A stretch of 64,000 bases of DNA. Origin: Minwuia sp. (GTDB taxonomy: Bacteria; Pseudomonadota; Alphaproteobacteria; Minwuiales; Minwuiaceae). Each line of letters begins with the position of its first letter. Position 1 is the stretch's first letter. Location: contig JARGPL010000032.1 in the NCBI GenBank assembly GCA_029210175.1, forward strand, positions 1 to 64,000. The letters are read 5' to 3'. Under the pieces are notes generated by a model. It searched no databases. It had not been told where the DNA came from and saw only the letters and a list, made by a program, of their open reading frames with translations. A program made the position numbers and the translations under genes. Shown here one piece after another: positions 24,558 to 32,946 of the stretch.

Positions 24558-25469
24558 TCAGGCCAGCAATCCCCCCATCAGCAGCGCGGCCAGCATGATG
24601 AAGCCCATGCCGATGTTCGACTTGAACTTGGCGAGGCAATCGCGGCTGCTGTTGATGTCGACGCGCACCGTCTGCCAGACCAGATGGACGACCACGCCAG
24701 CGAAGCCGAGCAGGAACCAGTGGCTGAATCCGGCCTCCCGCGCGGCAAGCGCCCAGAGCAGAACGGTTGCGCCATAGAACATCCAGAGCGCCGGGCGGGT
24801 GCGATTTCCCAGCCTTCGGGCTGAGGATTTGACGCCGATCAGCGCATCATCATCCTTGTCCTGATGGGCGTAGATGGTGTCGTAGCCCAGGGTCCAGAAG
24901 AAGCCGCCGGCATAGAGCAGGATGGCGGGCAGTTCGACCGTACCGGCCGCCGCCGCATAGCCCATCAGCGCGCCCCAGTTGAAGGTGAGGCCAAGCCAGG
25001 CCTGCGGCCACCAGGTGACGCGCTTGGTGAAGGGGTAGACCACCACGAGAAACAGCGAGAACACGCCCAGCCAGATCGCGGTCGGCCCCAGCTGCACCAG
25101 GATGAACAGCCCCAGCAGCGCCAGGAACCCGGCCCACAAGATCGCCTGTCGGGTGGTCACCTGGCCGGACGGTATCGGGCGCAGGCGGGTGCGTTCGACC
25201 TCTCCGTCGTAGTTCCTGTCGGCGATGTCGTTCACCGTACAGCCTGCGCCACGCATGATCAGGGCGCCGATGCCGAACAGCACGAACAGGCGCAGGGTTT
25301 CCAGGTCGAGCACCGGGCGCGCCAGGGTGATCGACCACCAGCAGGGCCAGAGCAGCAGCCAGGTGCCGACGGGTCTGTCGAATCGGGCCAGCTTGAACCA
25401 GGGCTTGAGAAATTCCGGCGCGTGCCGGTCGACCCAGTTGTCACCCCGTGCGTCGGCAATGATGCTCAT
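24558..25469 (-). CDS. ubiA: 4-hydroxybenzoate polyprenyltransferase
   Basis: 303 residues with eight or nine membrane helices. The two Asp-rich prenyl-diphosphate sites are VNDIADRNYDGEVERT and LGYDTIYAHQDKDDDALIG, both intact. The enzyme attaches the polyprenyl tail to 4-hydroxybenzoate in ubiquinone synthesis at the inner membrane. N-terminal LARFDRPVGTWLLLWPCWW is typical of UbiA. Its start overlaps the end of the upstream methyltransferase gene by 4 nt (25466-25469). The 254 bp between this gene and the tRNA gene are AT-rich by local standards and hold no other gene I can support. Confidence 0.95.
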   Translation of the reverse strand: MSIIADARGDNWVDRHAPEFLKPWFKLARFDRPVGTWLLLWPCWWSITLARPVLDLETLRLFVLFGIGALIMRGAGCTVNDIADRNYDGEVERTRLRPIPSGQVTTRQAILWAGFLALLGLFILVQLGPTAIWLGVFSLFLVVVYPFTKRVTWWPQAWLGLTFNWGALMGYAAAAGTVELPAILLYAGGFFWTLGYDTIYAHQDKDDDALIGVKSSARRLGNRTRPALWMFYGATVLLWALAAREAGFSHWFLLGFAGVVVHLVWQTVRVDINSSRDCLAKFKSNIGMGFIMLAALLMGGLLA

Positions 25470-26170
25470 CGGTCGCTCTCCGCAGTCTCCGTCTGCCCGG
25501 ACTTCTCGAAGAGCCAGACATCGGTGGAACGGACGTCGTTGTCTTCCAGCTCCCGCGTCGTCGGCACCGCATAATGCGCCAGCCGCCGCATCCCGCCGGT
25601 CGGCCTGTAGGTCCGGCCCGGGTCACCCATGATGACGGGTATGCCAGCACCCACCAAGTCCCGAAACCAGCGTTCCACCCGCCCCGCCAGCGGCTGTTCG
25701 TAGCAGATGTCCCCCGCCAGAAGGATGTCGATGTCGGGCAGGCCAGCGCCGACAATGTCGTCAGCGCTGGCTTCGACGGTGACTTTGTTGGCGATAGAAT
25801 TGAGGCGGATCGCCGCGACACTGAACAGATCCACGTCCACCGCCAGCACGGATCGTGCGCCCGCCATCGCCGCGGCGACGGCCACCAGACCCGATCCGGC
25901 AGCGAAATCCAGCACGCGCTTGCCCCTTACGGTTTCCGGATTGTCGAGGATATAGCGCGCCAGCGCCTGCCCCCCCGCCCAGGCAAAGGCCCAGAACGGC
26001 GGCGGCAAACCCTTCTCCTGCAACGCTTCTTCGGTCAGTTGCCACAACGGCACGGCTTCTGTCGCCAGATGCAGCCGCACCTCCGACACCAGCGGGGACG
26101 GCAGCAAGGCAGTATTGTCGCGGATGAATGCACCGCGATCCGTGATCGGTTCTGTGATCGGTTGCGTCAT
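25466..26170 (-). CDS. Class I SAM methyltransferase, ETFB-lysine methyltransferase (METTL20)-like
   Basis: 234 residues. The motif PPFWAFAWAGGQALARYILD followed by RVLDFAAGSGLVAVAAAMAG (SAM site), VDVD, and LLAGDICYEQPLA matches the METTL20/ETFBKMT group, whose bacterial members methylate lysines of the electron-transfer flavoprotein beta subunit. In older annotation such proteins are called nicotinamide N-methyltransferase- or PrmA-like. It overlaps ubiA by 4 nt. An ETF target would fit the acyl-CoA dehydrogenase metabolism encoded here; the target is inferred from family resemblance. Confidence 0.78.
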   Translation of the reverse strand: MTQPITEPITDRGAFIRDNTALLPSPLVSEVRLHLATEAVPLWQLTEEALQEKGLPPPFWAFAWAGGQALARYILDNPETVRGKRVLDFAAGSGLVAVAAAMAGARSVLAVDVDLFSVAAIRLNSIANKVTVEASADDIVGAGLPDIDILLAGDICYEQPLAGRVERWFRDLVGAGIPVIMGDPGRTYRPTGGMRRLAHYAVPTTRELEDNDVRSTDVWLFEKSGQTETAESDR

Positions 26171-26232
26171 GGTGAGGGCTTATAGCGCGACGGCTGTCCC
26201 GGCGCAGCTTTGAAGCATCGTTTCAGCTTTGG

Positions 26233-26260
26233 TTGAAATCGGGGGCACTGCCGTTATATT
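26233..26260 (+). promoter_or_regulatory. Candidate sigma-70 promoter of the yajC-secDF operon
   Basis: TTGAAA (26233-26238) and TATATT (26255-26260) are separated by 16 bp, about 65 nt before the yajC start codon. Both boxes are close to consensus in otherwise GC-rich DNA. The region downstream to the ATG has no other gene. Confidence 0.5.
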
Positions 26261-26324
26261 CCCGGCACTTTCATAGACACCCGTCTGTTGCGGGCCCCCT
26301 GATCTCCGTGCATGGAGCGACCTA

Positions 26325-26708
26325 ATGCTGATTTCCCCGGCCTACGCGCAGTCCGCTGGCGGCGGTGGTGACATTTTCTCCGCCATCCTGCCTCTCGTGC
26401 TGATTTTTGCCGTCTTCTATTTCCTGCTGATCCGTCCGCAGCAGCGGAAGATGAAGGAACACCGGTCCATGGTGGAAAACGTCCGTCGTGGTGACACGGT
26501 CGTGACTGGCGGCGGCATCATCGGTCGTGTGACCAAGGTGAAGGATGAGGCCACGATTCAGGTCGAGATTTCCGAGAACGTGCGCATTGACGTGGTCAAG
26601 GGCACGCTGACGGAGGTCCGCACCAAGTCTCAGCCAGGCGCGGATGCTGCACCTGCCGCGAAAGAGCAGAAGGGCGGCATTCTGGGCATGTTCGGTTCGA
26701 AGAAGTAA
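26325..26708 (+). CDS. yajC: Preprotein translocase accessory subunit YajC
   Basis: 127 residues. A single N-terminal membrane helix (IFSAILPLVLIFAVFYFLLI) is followed by RPQQRKMKEHRSMVENVRRGDTVVTGGG and GRVTKVKD, the standard YajC core. It associates with SecDF at the inner membrane. The C-terminus is extended by an Ala/Lys-rich tail ending MFGSKK. It leads the secD-secF operon, with 79 nt to secD. Confidence 0.96.
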   Translation: MLISPAYAQSAGGGGDIFSAILPLVLIFAVFYFLLIRPQQRKMKEHRSMVENVRRGDTVVTGGGIIGRVTKVKDEATIQVEISENVRIDVVKGTLTEVRTKSQPGADAAPAAKEQKGGILGMFGSKK

Positions 26709-26787
26709 GCTTCGCGATACGCTGTTCCCTTGTCGTCACCCGCCCTTCGCCAACCGAAACGTGCAGTAAAGGCAGCCGGTCAAGCCC

Positions 26788-28389
26788 ATGCTCTATTTTG
26801 CCAAATGGAAGATCGCGGTCATCTTGGCCGTCTGCCTGCTCGGTCTCGCCTTCACGGCACCGAATTTCATGTCTTCGCAAACCCGCCAGTCCATTCCCGA
26901 CTGGTTGCCGAACCAGTCGATCAACCTCGGGCTTGATCTGCAGGGTGGTTCGCATCTGCTGTTGCAGATCGACAGCGAGGCGGTGCTGCGCGACCGCATG
27001 ACCGACCTGGCGGAGGCGATGCGCAACGACCTGGGGGATATCCGTCCGCGTATCCGCCGTTCCGGTTTTCAGATCGGCGACCGGTCGGTGTCTTTCCAGG
27101 TCCGTGATACGGAACGCATGGATGAAGTGCGCGAGGTCCTGCGCGGGCTGGTGACCCAGATCGGCGGCGGTCTGGCGGTTGGTGCCGGTGGTCCTGACCT
27201 GCAGATCACTGCTGACGGCAATCGCTTCATTGCCACCCTGACCGAAGCGGGGGAGAAGGCGCGGCTGGCAGCAGCGGTTCAGCAGTCCATCGAGATCGTG
27301 CGGCGGCGTGTTGATGAAACCGGTGTCAACGAACCGACCATCCAGCGGCAGGGGGAGGATCGGATCATCATCCAGCTGCCGGGTGTCGAGGATCCGGACC
27401 GTATCAAGCGCCTGCTGGGGCGCACCGCCAAGATGACCTTCCATCTGGTCGATCTGTCGGCCGATCCGAATGCCGACCGTCTGCCGCCAGGCACCATGCG
27501 GGTGTTCGAGGAACGCGACGGCGCGGAAATTCCGTGGGCTGTCCGCAAGAAGGTTGAAGTGTCGGGGGAACATCTGGTCGATGCCCAGCCGAACTATCAG
27601 GATGGCCGCCCGGTCGTGGCATTCCGTTTCGACGCCATCGGCGCACGTCGCTTTGGCCAGATCACCAGCCAGAATGTCGGTCGCCCGTTCGCGATCATCC
27701 TCGACGACAAGGTGGTCTCTGCCCCGCGCATCGAAAGCGCGATCCTGCAGGGATCCGGCATCATCACCGGTGGCTTCTCCGTGCAGGAAGCCAACGATCT
27801 GGCGGTCCTGCTGCGCGCCGGTGCCCTGCCGGCACCGCTGACGATCCTTGAGGAACGGACGGTTGGTCCTGATCTGGGCCGGGATTCGGTGGCCGCAGGT
27901 GAAACCGCCGCCGTGATCGGGTTCGCGGCTGTGGTCGTTTTCATGTTCCTGGCCTATGGACCGGTATTCGGAGTCGCAGCCAACACAGCGCTGATCACCA
28001 ACCTGTTCCTGATCTTCGGTGCCCTTTCCGCGCTTCAGGCGACGCTGACACTGCCTGGCATCGCGGGGATCGTGCTGACCATCGGCATGGCGGTTGATGC
28101 CAACGTGCTGGTGTTCGAGCGGATACGCGAGGAACTTTCCAATGGCCGCTCACCGTTCAATGCGGTGGAAGCCGGGTACCAGCGGGCGCTGACGACCATT
28201 GTCGATGCGAACGTCACGACGGGCTTCGCCGCGGCTGTCCTGTTTGCCATGGGTTCCGGCCCGGTGCGGGGCTTTGCCGTCACCCTCTTCCTCGGCATCG
28301 TCTGCTCCATGTTCACGGCCATCCTGCTCAGCCGGATGATCATCGCATTCTGGCTCCGCCGGAAGCGCCCCAACGTGCTGACTGTCTGA
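26788..28389 (+). CDS. secD: Protein translocase subunit SecD
   Basis: 533 residues. An N-terminal helix (KIAVILAVCLLGLAFTAPNF) leads to LGLDLQGGSHLLLQID, the large periplasmic P1 domain, and the head region with FGQITSQNVGRPFAIILDDK. The C-terminal membrane bundle has AAGETAAVIGFAAVVVFMFL and GMAVDANVLVFERIREEL, the conserved RND-type segment. SecDF uses the proton gradient to pull exported proteins through SecYEG. The order yajC-secD-secF on one strand is conserved in proteobacteria. Confidence 0.97.
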   Translation: MLYFAKWKIAVILAVCLLGLAFTAPNFMSSQTRQSIPDWLPNQSINLGLDLQGGSHLLLQIDSEAVLRDRMTDLAEAMRNDLGDIRPRIRRSGFQIGDRSVSFQVRDTERMDEVREVLRGLVTQIGGGLAVGAGGPDLQITADGNRFIATLTEAGEKARLAAAVQQSIEIVRRRVDETGVNEPTIQRQGEDRIIIQLPGVEDPDRIKRLLGRTAKMTFHLVDLSADPNADRLPPGTMRVFEERDGAEIPWAVRKKVEVSGEHLVDAQPNYQDGRPVVAFRFDAIGARRFGQITSQNVGRPFAIILDDKVVSAPRIESAILQGSGIITGGFSVQEANDLAVLLRAGALPAPLTILEERTVGPDLGRDSVAAGETAAVIGFAAVVVFMFLAYGPVFGVAANTALITNLFLIFGALSALQATLTLPGIAGIVLTIGMAVDANVLVFERIREELSNGRSPFNAVEAGYQRALTTIVDANVTTGFAAAVLFAMGSGPVRGFAVTLFLGIVCSMFTAILLSRMIIAFWLRRKRPNVLTV

Positions 28390-28425
28390 GCCAGTTGCTG
28401 GCCGTCTGAAAAGGACCGACCGATC

Positions 28426-29370
28426 ATGTTTCGTCTGAAACTTGTCCCCGAGAAGACAACCCTGCGGTTCATGGACCGCAGGCGCATCGCCTTTGCCCTG
28501 TCCGTCCTGATGATCCTCGGTTCCGTGGCCATCTACTTCGGTCAGGGTCTGAACCGGGGCATTGATTTCGAAGGCGGCATTCTGGTCGAGGTGAAGACCG
28601 ACGGTCCGGCTGATCTGGGGGCCATGCGGAACCTGATGAACGGTCTGGGTCTGGGCGAAGTGGCGCTGCAGGAATTCGGCGCGCCCGACGACGTGCTGAT
28701 CCGGGTGGAACGCCAGCCGGGGGAGGCGGAGGCGCAGCAGGCGGCTGTGGCCGTCGTCAAATCGGCGCTGGATCCAGAGTTCCCCGGAATAAGCTATCGA
28801 CGTGTGGAATTCGTCGGGCCAACCGTGTCCGGCGAACTGGTGGAGGCCGCGACAATCGCCGTGCTGACCGCCGTGGCGATCATGCTGATCTATATCTGGT
28901 TGCGGTTCGAATGGCATTTTTCCGTGGGCGCGGTCATTGCGCTGGTGCACGACGTCATCATCACGCTGGGCATGTTCGCGATAACGGGAATCGAGTTCAA
29001 TCTGGCATCCGTGGCGGCGGTACTGACCATTGTCGGCTATTCGATCAACGATACCGTCGTGGTCTATGATCGAATTCGCGAAAATCTGCGGAAATACAAG
29101 CAGTTGCCATTGCCCGATCTGCTGAACGTGTCGATCAACGACACGCTGTCGCGCACCGTGATGACCTCTGTCACCACCTTGCTGGCGCTGGTTGCCCTGT
29201 TCATCTTTGGCGGGGAAGTCATTCGCGGCTTTGCGTTCGCCATGATCTGGGGCGTCGTGATCGGCACCTATTCGTCGATCTTCGTCGCAGCACCGGTGCT
29301 GATCGTGCTCGGCCTGAAACGCGGCAGCCGGGACACGGAAGACGAACCCGATGCAAAGGCCATTGCCTGA
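28426..29370 (+). CDS. secF: Protein translocase subunit SecF
   Basis: 314 residues. The first membrane helix is followed by GLNRGIDFEGGILVEVK, the SecF signature, a short periplasmic domain, and a five-helix bundle including VLTIVGYSINDTVVVYDRIR. It completes the SecDF complex. secF starts 36 nt after secD and ends 2 nt before the Mth938-like gene, so translation of that accessory gene is tightly coupled to export functions. Confidence 0.97.
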   Translation: MFRLKLVPEKTTLRFMDRRRIAFALSVLMILGSVAIYFGQGLNRGIDFEGGILVEVKTDGPADLGAMRNLMNGLGLGEVALQEFGAPDDVLIRVERQPGEAEAQQAAVAVVKSALDPEFPGISYRRVEFVGPTVSGELVEAATIAVLTAVAIMLIYIWLRFEWHFSVGAVIALVHDVIITLGMFAITGIEFNLASVAAVLTIVGYSINDTVVVYDRIRENLRKYKQLPLPDLLNVSINDTLSRTVMTSVTTLLALVALFIFGGEVIRGFAFAMIWGVVIGTYSSIFVAAPVLIVLGLKRGSRDTEDEPDAKAIA

Positions 29371-29372
29371 CA

Positions 29373-29750
29373 ATGGACATCACGCCTGCCATTCCAGCGG
29401 GCCGCCAGGTGGTCGAAGCATATGGCGGGGCCGGGTTCCGGATCACGCGCCAGCGCCATGACGGCTCCGTGCTGGTGTTCCCGGTGGAGACACTGGCCTG
29501 GCCTGTCGGGTCCATCTCCGACCTGACATCCGTCCACCTGCAGCCCATTCTGGATCGGGCAGCGGACATCGAAGTGCTGTTGCTGGGATGCGGGGCGTCC
29601 ATCGCGTTCCTGAAACCGGACCTGCGGGCGCTGCTCAAGGAGCAGGGCATTGTCGTCGACCTGATGGATACCGGGGCCGCTTGCCGGACCTACAATGTGC
29701 TGCTGGCGGAGGATCGTCGGGTTGCCGCAGCGCTGATTGCCGTGGATTGA
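29373..29750 (+). CDS. Mth938-like (DUF498/NDUFAF3-type) protein
   Basis: 125 residues, one Mth938 domain: IPAGRQVVEAYGGAGFRIT, then VLLLGCGASIAFLKPDLRALL and GIVVDLMDTGAACRTYNVL. In mitochondria the orthologous NDUFAF3 is an assembly factor of respiratory complex I. Starting 2 nt after secF and 8 nt before the next gene, it is clearly part of the sec operon. The molecular activity of the family is not known. Relation to complex I assembly in this bacterium is by homology only. Confidence 0.88.
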   Translation: MDITPAIPAGRQVVEAYGGAGFRITRQRHDGSVLVFPVETLAWPVGSISDLTSVHLQPILDRAADIEVLLLGCGASIAFLKPDLRALLKEQGIVVDLMDTGAACRTYNVLLAEDRRVAAALIAVD

Positions 29751-29758
29751 CGCACGGC

Positions 29759-30622
29759 ATGGCTGACGATGCAGGCGCACCTCCCCACGGACTGGACCCC
29801 CTTGCGACCGAGTTGCGGGCCGATGATCCCGACCGCTTCTATACCGCGATGTTCGCCGCGGAGCCGGGGCGCAGCAACCTCATGGCCCTCTACGCATTCA
29901 ATCTGGAGGTTGCGCGCACGCGCGAGCGGGTATCCGAGCCGATGCTGGGCCAGATACGGCTGCAATGGTGGCGGGAAGCGCTGGATGAGATCACGGCCGA
30001 CAAACCCCGCAACCACCCGGTCTGCCTGGCGCTGAACGGCTGGGTCGGCGGCAAGCTGTCGCCGGATCTGCGCGCCCTCTTCGATCAGATCCTGACCGCG
30101 CGGGAGAATGATCTGGAGGACACGCCCTTCGCCACGGCCGACACCTTTCACGCCTATGCATCGGCAACCGGTGGGGCATTGCTTCAGCTTGGCATGCATG
30201 CGGTGGGCGCGGCGGATGAGGGGCCGTTGCGGTTGGCCATGCACATCGGGACGGCCTATGCGATCACCGGCCTGATCCGGGCCATTCCCTTCGCGGGGGC
30301 GAATGGTCGGGTGCTGATCCCGCAGGAGATCATGACGTCAGTCGGCGCAACCGACGCCGCAAGCCGCCGCGACCCGGAACGGATGCGGGCGGCGGTCGCG
30401 GCACTCACCGACATGGCAGCGGATGAATTGCGCCAGGCGAAGGCTGCAGGTGTCCGGTCACGCAACCGCACCCGCTCCGTCCTGCTGCACCGGGCGCTGG
30501 CGGAAATGTACCTCGGGCGCATCCGGGCCGCGCAGCACGACCTCAGCGATTCCCGCCTCGACCCCGGAAACGGTGTGCGCATTGCGCGATTGCTTTGGCG
30601 CAATTACCGCCTGAGTTACTGA
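29759..30622 (+). CDS. Squalene/phytoene synthase-fold protein without catalytic Asp (NDUFAF6-like)
   Basis: 287 residues with the all-helical prenyl-synthase fold: DRFYTAMFAAEPGRSNLMAL, then LGQIRLQWWREALDEI. Where true synthases have an Asp-rich DDxxD motif, this protein has EVARTRERVSEP, and the second motif reads LIRAIPFAGANGRVLIP with the aspartates missing. That pattern matches NDUFAF6, a complex I assembly factor, rather than a hopanoid enzyme. The genuine HpnC and HpnD in this window keep both motifs. ATG 29759 is 8 nt after the Mth938-like gene. Confidence 0.82.
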   Translation: MADDAGAPPHGLDPLATELRADDPDRFYTAMFAAEPGRSNLMALYAFNLEVARTRERVSEPMLGQIRLQWWREALDEITADKPRNHPVCLALNGWVGGKLSPDLRALFDQILTARENDLEDTPFATADTFHAYASATGGALLQLGMHAVGAADEGPLRLAMHIGTAYAITGLIRAIPFAGANGRVLIPQEIMTSVGATDAASRRDPERMRAAVAALTDMAADELRQAKAAGVRSRNRTRSVLLHRALAEMYLGRIRAAQHDLSDSRLDPGNGVRIARLLWRNYRLSY

Positions 30623-30689
30623 CCCCGAACCGATATGCCCTGACGCAGCCACCGCCCCAACGGCCAGCGCGGGGCGGCCATGCCAGCGA

Positions 30690-31511
30690 TCAGTTGCCGC
30701 CGGTCACTTCCAGCATCTGGCCGCTGACGTAATCGGACAGGGGCAGGCAAAGCATGACCACGGCACCCGCTGCCTCTGATGGCTTGCCGCCACGGCCCAT
30801 GGGGATCATGCGGTTGGCCATTTCGATGTTCTGCACCGGCACACCGATGAGGACCTTGTTGCCTTCGACCTCGATCATCTTCTTCTCGTCGGTGGCTTCG
30901 GTCAGGCGGGTCTCGATCAGGCCGAAGGCGACGGCATTGACGTTGACCTGATAGCGACCCCATTCCCGGGCCAGGGCCTTGGTCAGGCCGACGACGCCGG
31001 CCTTGCCTGCGGCATAGTTGGTCTGGCCTGCATTGCCCCGCGTGCCGGACACGGACGAGATGTTGACGACCTTGCGGATCACCGCGCCGCCCTGCTTCTC
31101 GACCTCTTCCTTCGACTTCACGCGGATGAATTCGGATGCGGCCTTCAGGATCTGCCACGGTGCCTTCAGGTGAACATCGATCATGGCATCGAACTGATCG
31201 TCGCTCATCTTCTGGATCACCGCGTCCCAGGTATAGCCCGCGTTGTTGACGATGATGTGCAGATTGCCAAAGCTCTCGATGGCGGTACTGACGAAACGGT
31301 CCGCGAAACCGGCTTCGGTGACGCTGCCGGCACAGGCAACGGCCTTGCCGCCCTTTGCCTTGATCTCCGCCACGACCTCGTCCGCCGGACCGGCATCCAG
31401 GTCATTGACCACCACAGACGCACCGAAGCCCGCAAGCTGCAGCGCGACTTCGCGCCCGATGCCCCTGCCAGAGCCGGTCACGATGGCCACTTTTCCGTCG
31501 AGCATTCCCAT
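30690..31511 (-). CDS. SDR oxidoreductase (FabG-like), possible independent product
   Basis: From ATG 31511 the frame encodes a complete 273-residue short-chain dehydrogenase: VTGSGRGIGREVALQL (cofactor site), LHIIVNNAGYTW, catalytic Ser in VVNISSVSG and NYAAGKAG (Tyr, Lys). It ends SGQMLEVTGGN, the normal SDR C-terminus. AGGAGGA lies 7 nt upstream of the ATG, as strong as any ribosome site in the window, although the upstream frame reads straight through it. Probably a 3-hydroxyacyl-CoA dehydrogenase or 3-oxoacyl reductase. Confidence 0.65.
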   Translation of the reverse strand: MGMLDGKVAIVTGSGRGIGREVALQLAGFGASVVVNDLDAGPADEVVAEIKAKGGKAVACAGSVTEAGFADRFVSTAIESFGNLHIIVNNAGYTWDAVIQKMSDDQFDAMIDVHLKAPWQILKAASEFIRVKSKEEVEKQGGAVIRKVVNISSVSGTRGNAGQTNYAAGKAGVVGLTKALAREWGRYQVNVNAVAFGLIETRLTEATDEKKMIEVEGNKVLIGVPVQNIEMANRMIPMGRGGKPSEAAGAVVMLCLPLSDYVSGQMLEVTGGN

Positions 31512-32936
31512 CAGTCTTTCCTCCTGTTCATGATCGAATTTCATGGCTGTTGTGTAGCCGGAGTAGCCAGGCTGGTCGATTGCCACCTGGCGGATGACGC
31601 TTTCGCGCAGATGCGCTGCAAGGCCGGGCAGGTCCAGAGGGATGGAACCATCGCGCAACCCGTCGACCAGGCCTTGCAGCAGGTCCTGATACGTCCCCGT
31701 CCGACCCAGCAGGTCCTGAAGTCCGGCATGGCTGCGGCGTTGATGTTCCGGACCCTGTGCTGTCTCCCGCAGGACGATATCAAGGGAATTGGCCGCGACC
31801 CGGGCCAGAAAACTGGTACGGCCCTCGGTCTCGTGCATGACATCCTGGCGCAGGAAGTCCCGCACGCTTTCGGTCAGTTCCGACAGGCGTGGCATGTTCA
31901 GATCTGTCGCCGCCGTGTCCCCGATGGGCGTCCCCGGCGGTCCCGGGATGATCAGGTTGACGCAGTCGATCTGGCATTCCGATGAACGTCGGGCAATGCC
32001 GGGGCGCTCCACGGTCCTGTCCGGGCCGTTGCGCCAGCGTTCCGCCATGCGCAGGCAGCCAATGGCCCACCAGAAGGATCCGAAAACCTCCCAGAAATGA
32101 ACGTCGGCGCGGTTCACCGTCGTGCCGGACACGGATTCATACCCGGCGAACAGGTCGTCGTAGGTCCCGAACCCGCCCACGGGCAGCTCACTGACACCAA
32201 ACCGCCAGGAATTGGTGCACATCCAGCCGAGGTCGCGCATCGGGTCTCCCAGGCAGGCCACTTCCCAGTCCAGCACCGCAACGATGCCTTCGTCGGGGCG
32301 TATCATCAGATTGCCATTGCGGAAGTCGTTGTGGACCAGCGCCACCCGGTCACTTGCTGGCAGGTTGGCCAGCAGCCAGCGGGCAGTGTAATCGATCATC
32401 GGCTGAGGCGTGCCGAAGCCCTGATAGTCTGTCCAGAGTTCCCGAATGTACGAATCGGGCGTCCATTGCTGCAGCCGCTCTGCAAGGACGGGACTGGCAT
32501 GAACGTCGATGGCGTGGATGCGGGCCAGTATCTCGCCGCACTGTCGGGCGAGCCTGGGTCGGGTACTCGCGAAGGTATCGGCGCGGGCAATGCGTGCGCC
32601 CAGCGTCTCCCCCTCCAGCCATTCCATGAAGAAGCCATGGCCCAACCCCTCCGAGCCGTCGAGCACCGCCACGACCTCAGGTTCCGGAACGCCCGCCGCC
32701 CGTGCCAATCGGATCAGCGCGGCTTCGACATCCAGTCCGGGCCCCACCCGGTCGGTGCCCGGTTCTCCGCCGGGTGCGCGTCGAAACGCGAGCAGCCGTT
32801 TGCCCGACCGGGTTTCGATGGCGACCCGGTGGGTTTCCTGGCTGGCCCCGCCGGAGAGCCGGTCGCAGCTGTCGAGGCGGATGAAGCCGTCGATCCTCTC
32901 GCGCAGGAAGGTCTCGACGGCTTTCCCGAGATCCAC
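30690..32936 (-). CDS. Phosphotransferase (ACAD10/APH-like) - DUF6285 - SDR fusion
   Basis: One uninterrupted frame of about 748 residues carries three modules. Residues 1-~325 are an aminoglycoside-phosphotransferase-like kinase with ALVHNDFRNGNLM and AVLDWEVACLGDP, as in ACAD10-type proteins. A DUF6285 domain (~348-475) begins MPRLSELTESVRDFL. The last 273 residues are a FabG-like SDR. GTG 32936 is chosen since GAGGA precedes it and it lies 10 nt after the amidohydrolase stop; GTG 32972 is also possible. I know these modules as separate neighbouring genes, so either they are truly fused, or the SDR is also made alone from ATG 31511, which has its own strong ribosome site. Confidence 0.72.
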   Translation of the reverse strand: MDLGKAVETFLRERIDGFIRLDSCDRLSGGASQETHRVAIETRSGKRLLAFRRAPGGEPGTDRVGPGLDVEAALIRLARAAGVPEPEVVAVLDGSEGLGHGFFMEWLEGETLGARIARADTFASTRPRLARQCGEILARIHAIDVHASPVLAERLQQWTPDSYIRELWTDYQGFGTPQPMIDYTARWLLANLPASDRVALVHNDFRNGNLMIRPDEGIVAVLDWEVACLGDPMRDLGWMCTNSWRFGVSELPVGGFGTYDDLFAGYESVSGTTVNRADVHFWEVFGSFWWAIGCLRMAERWRNGPDRTVERPGIARRSSECQIDCVNLIIPGPPGTPIGDTAATDLNMPRLSELTESVRDFLRQDVMHETEGRTSFLARVAANSLDIVLRETAQGPEHQRRSHAGLQDLLGRTGTYQDLLQGLVDGLRDGSIPLDLPGLAAHLRESVIRQVAIDQPGYSGYTTAMKFDHEQEERLMGMLDGKVAIVTGSGRGIGREVALQLAGFGASVVVNDLDAGPADEVVAEIKAKGGKAVACAGSVTEAGFADRFVSTAIESFGNLHIIVNNAGYTWDAVIQKMSDDQFDAMIDVHLKAPWQILKAASEFIRVKSKEEVEKQGGAVIRKVVNISSVSGTRGNAGQTNYAAGKAGVVGLTKALAREWGRYQVNVNAVAFGLIETRLTEATDEKKMIEVEGNKVLIGVPVQNIEMANRMIPMGRGGKPSEAAGAVVMLCLPLSDYVSGQMLEVTGGN

Positions 32937-32946
32937 GTTCCAGTCC

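Noticed and set aside
29759-30622. A third squalene or phytoene synthase
   Set aside because: Both Asp-rich catalytic motifs are missing; genuine HpnC and HpnD are encoded at 44.2-45.9 kb.
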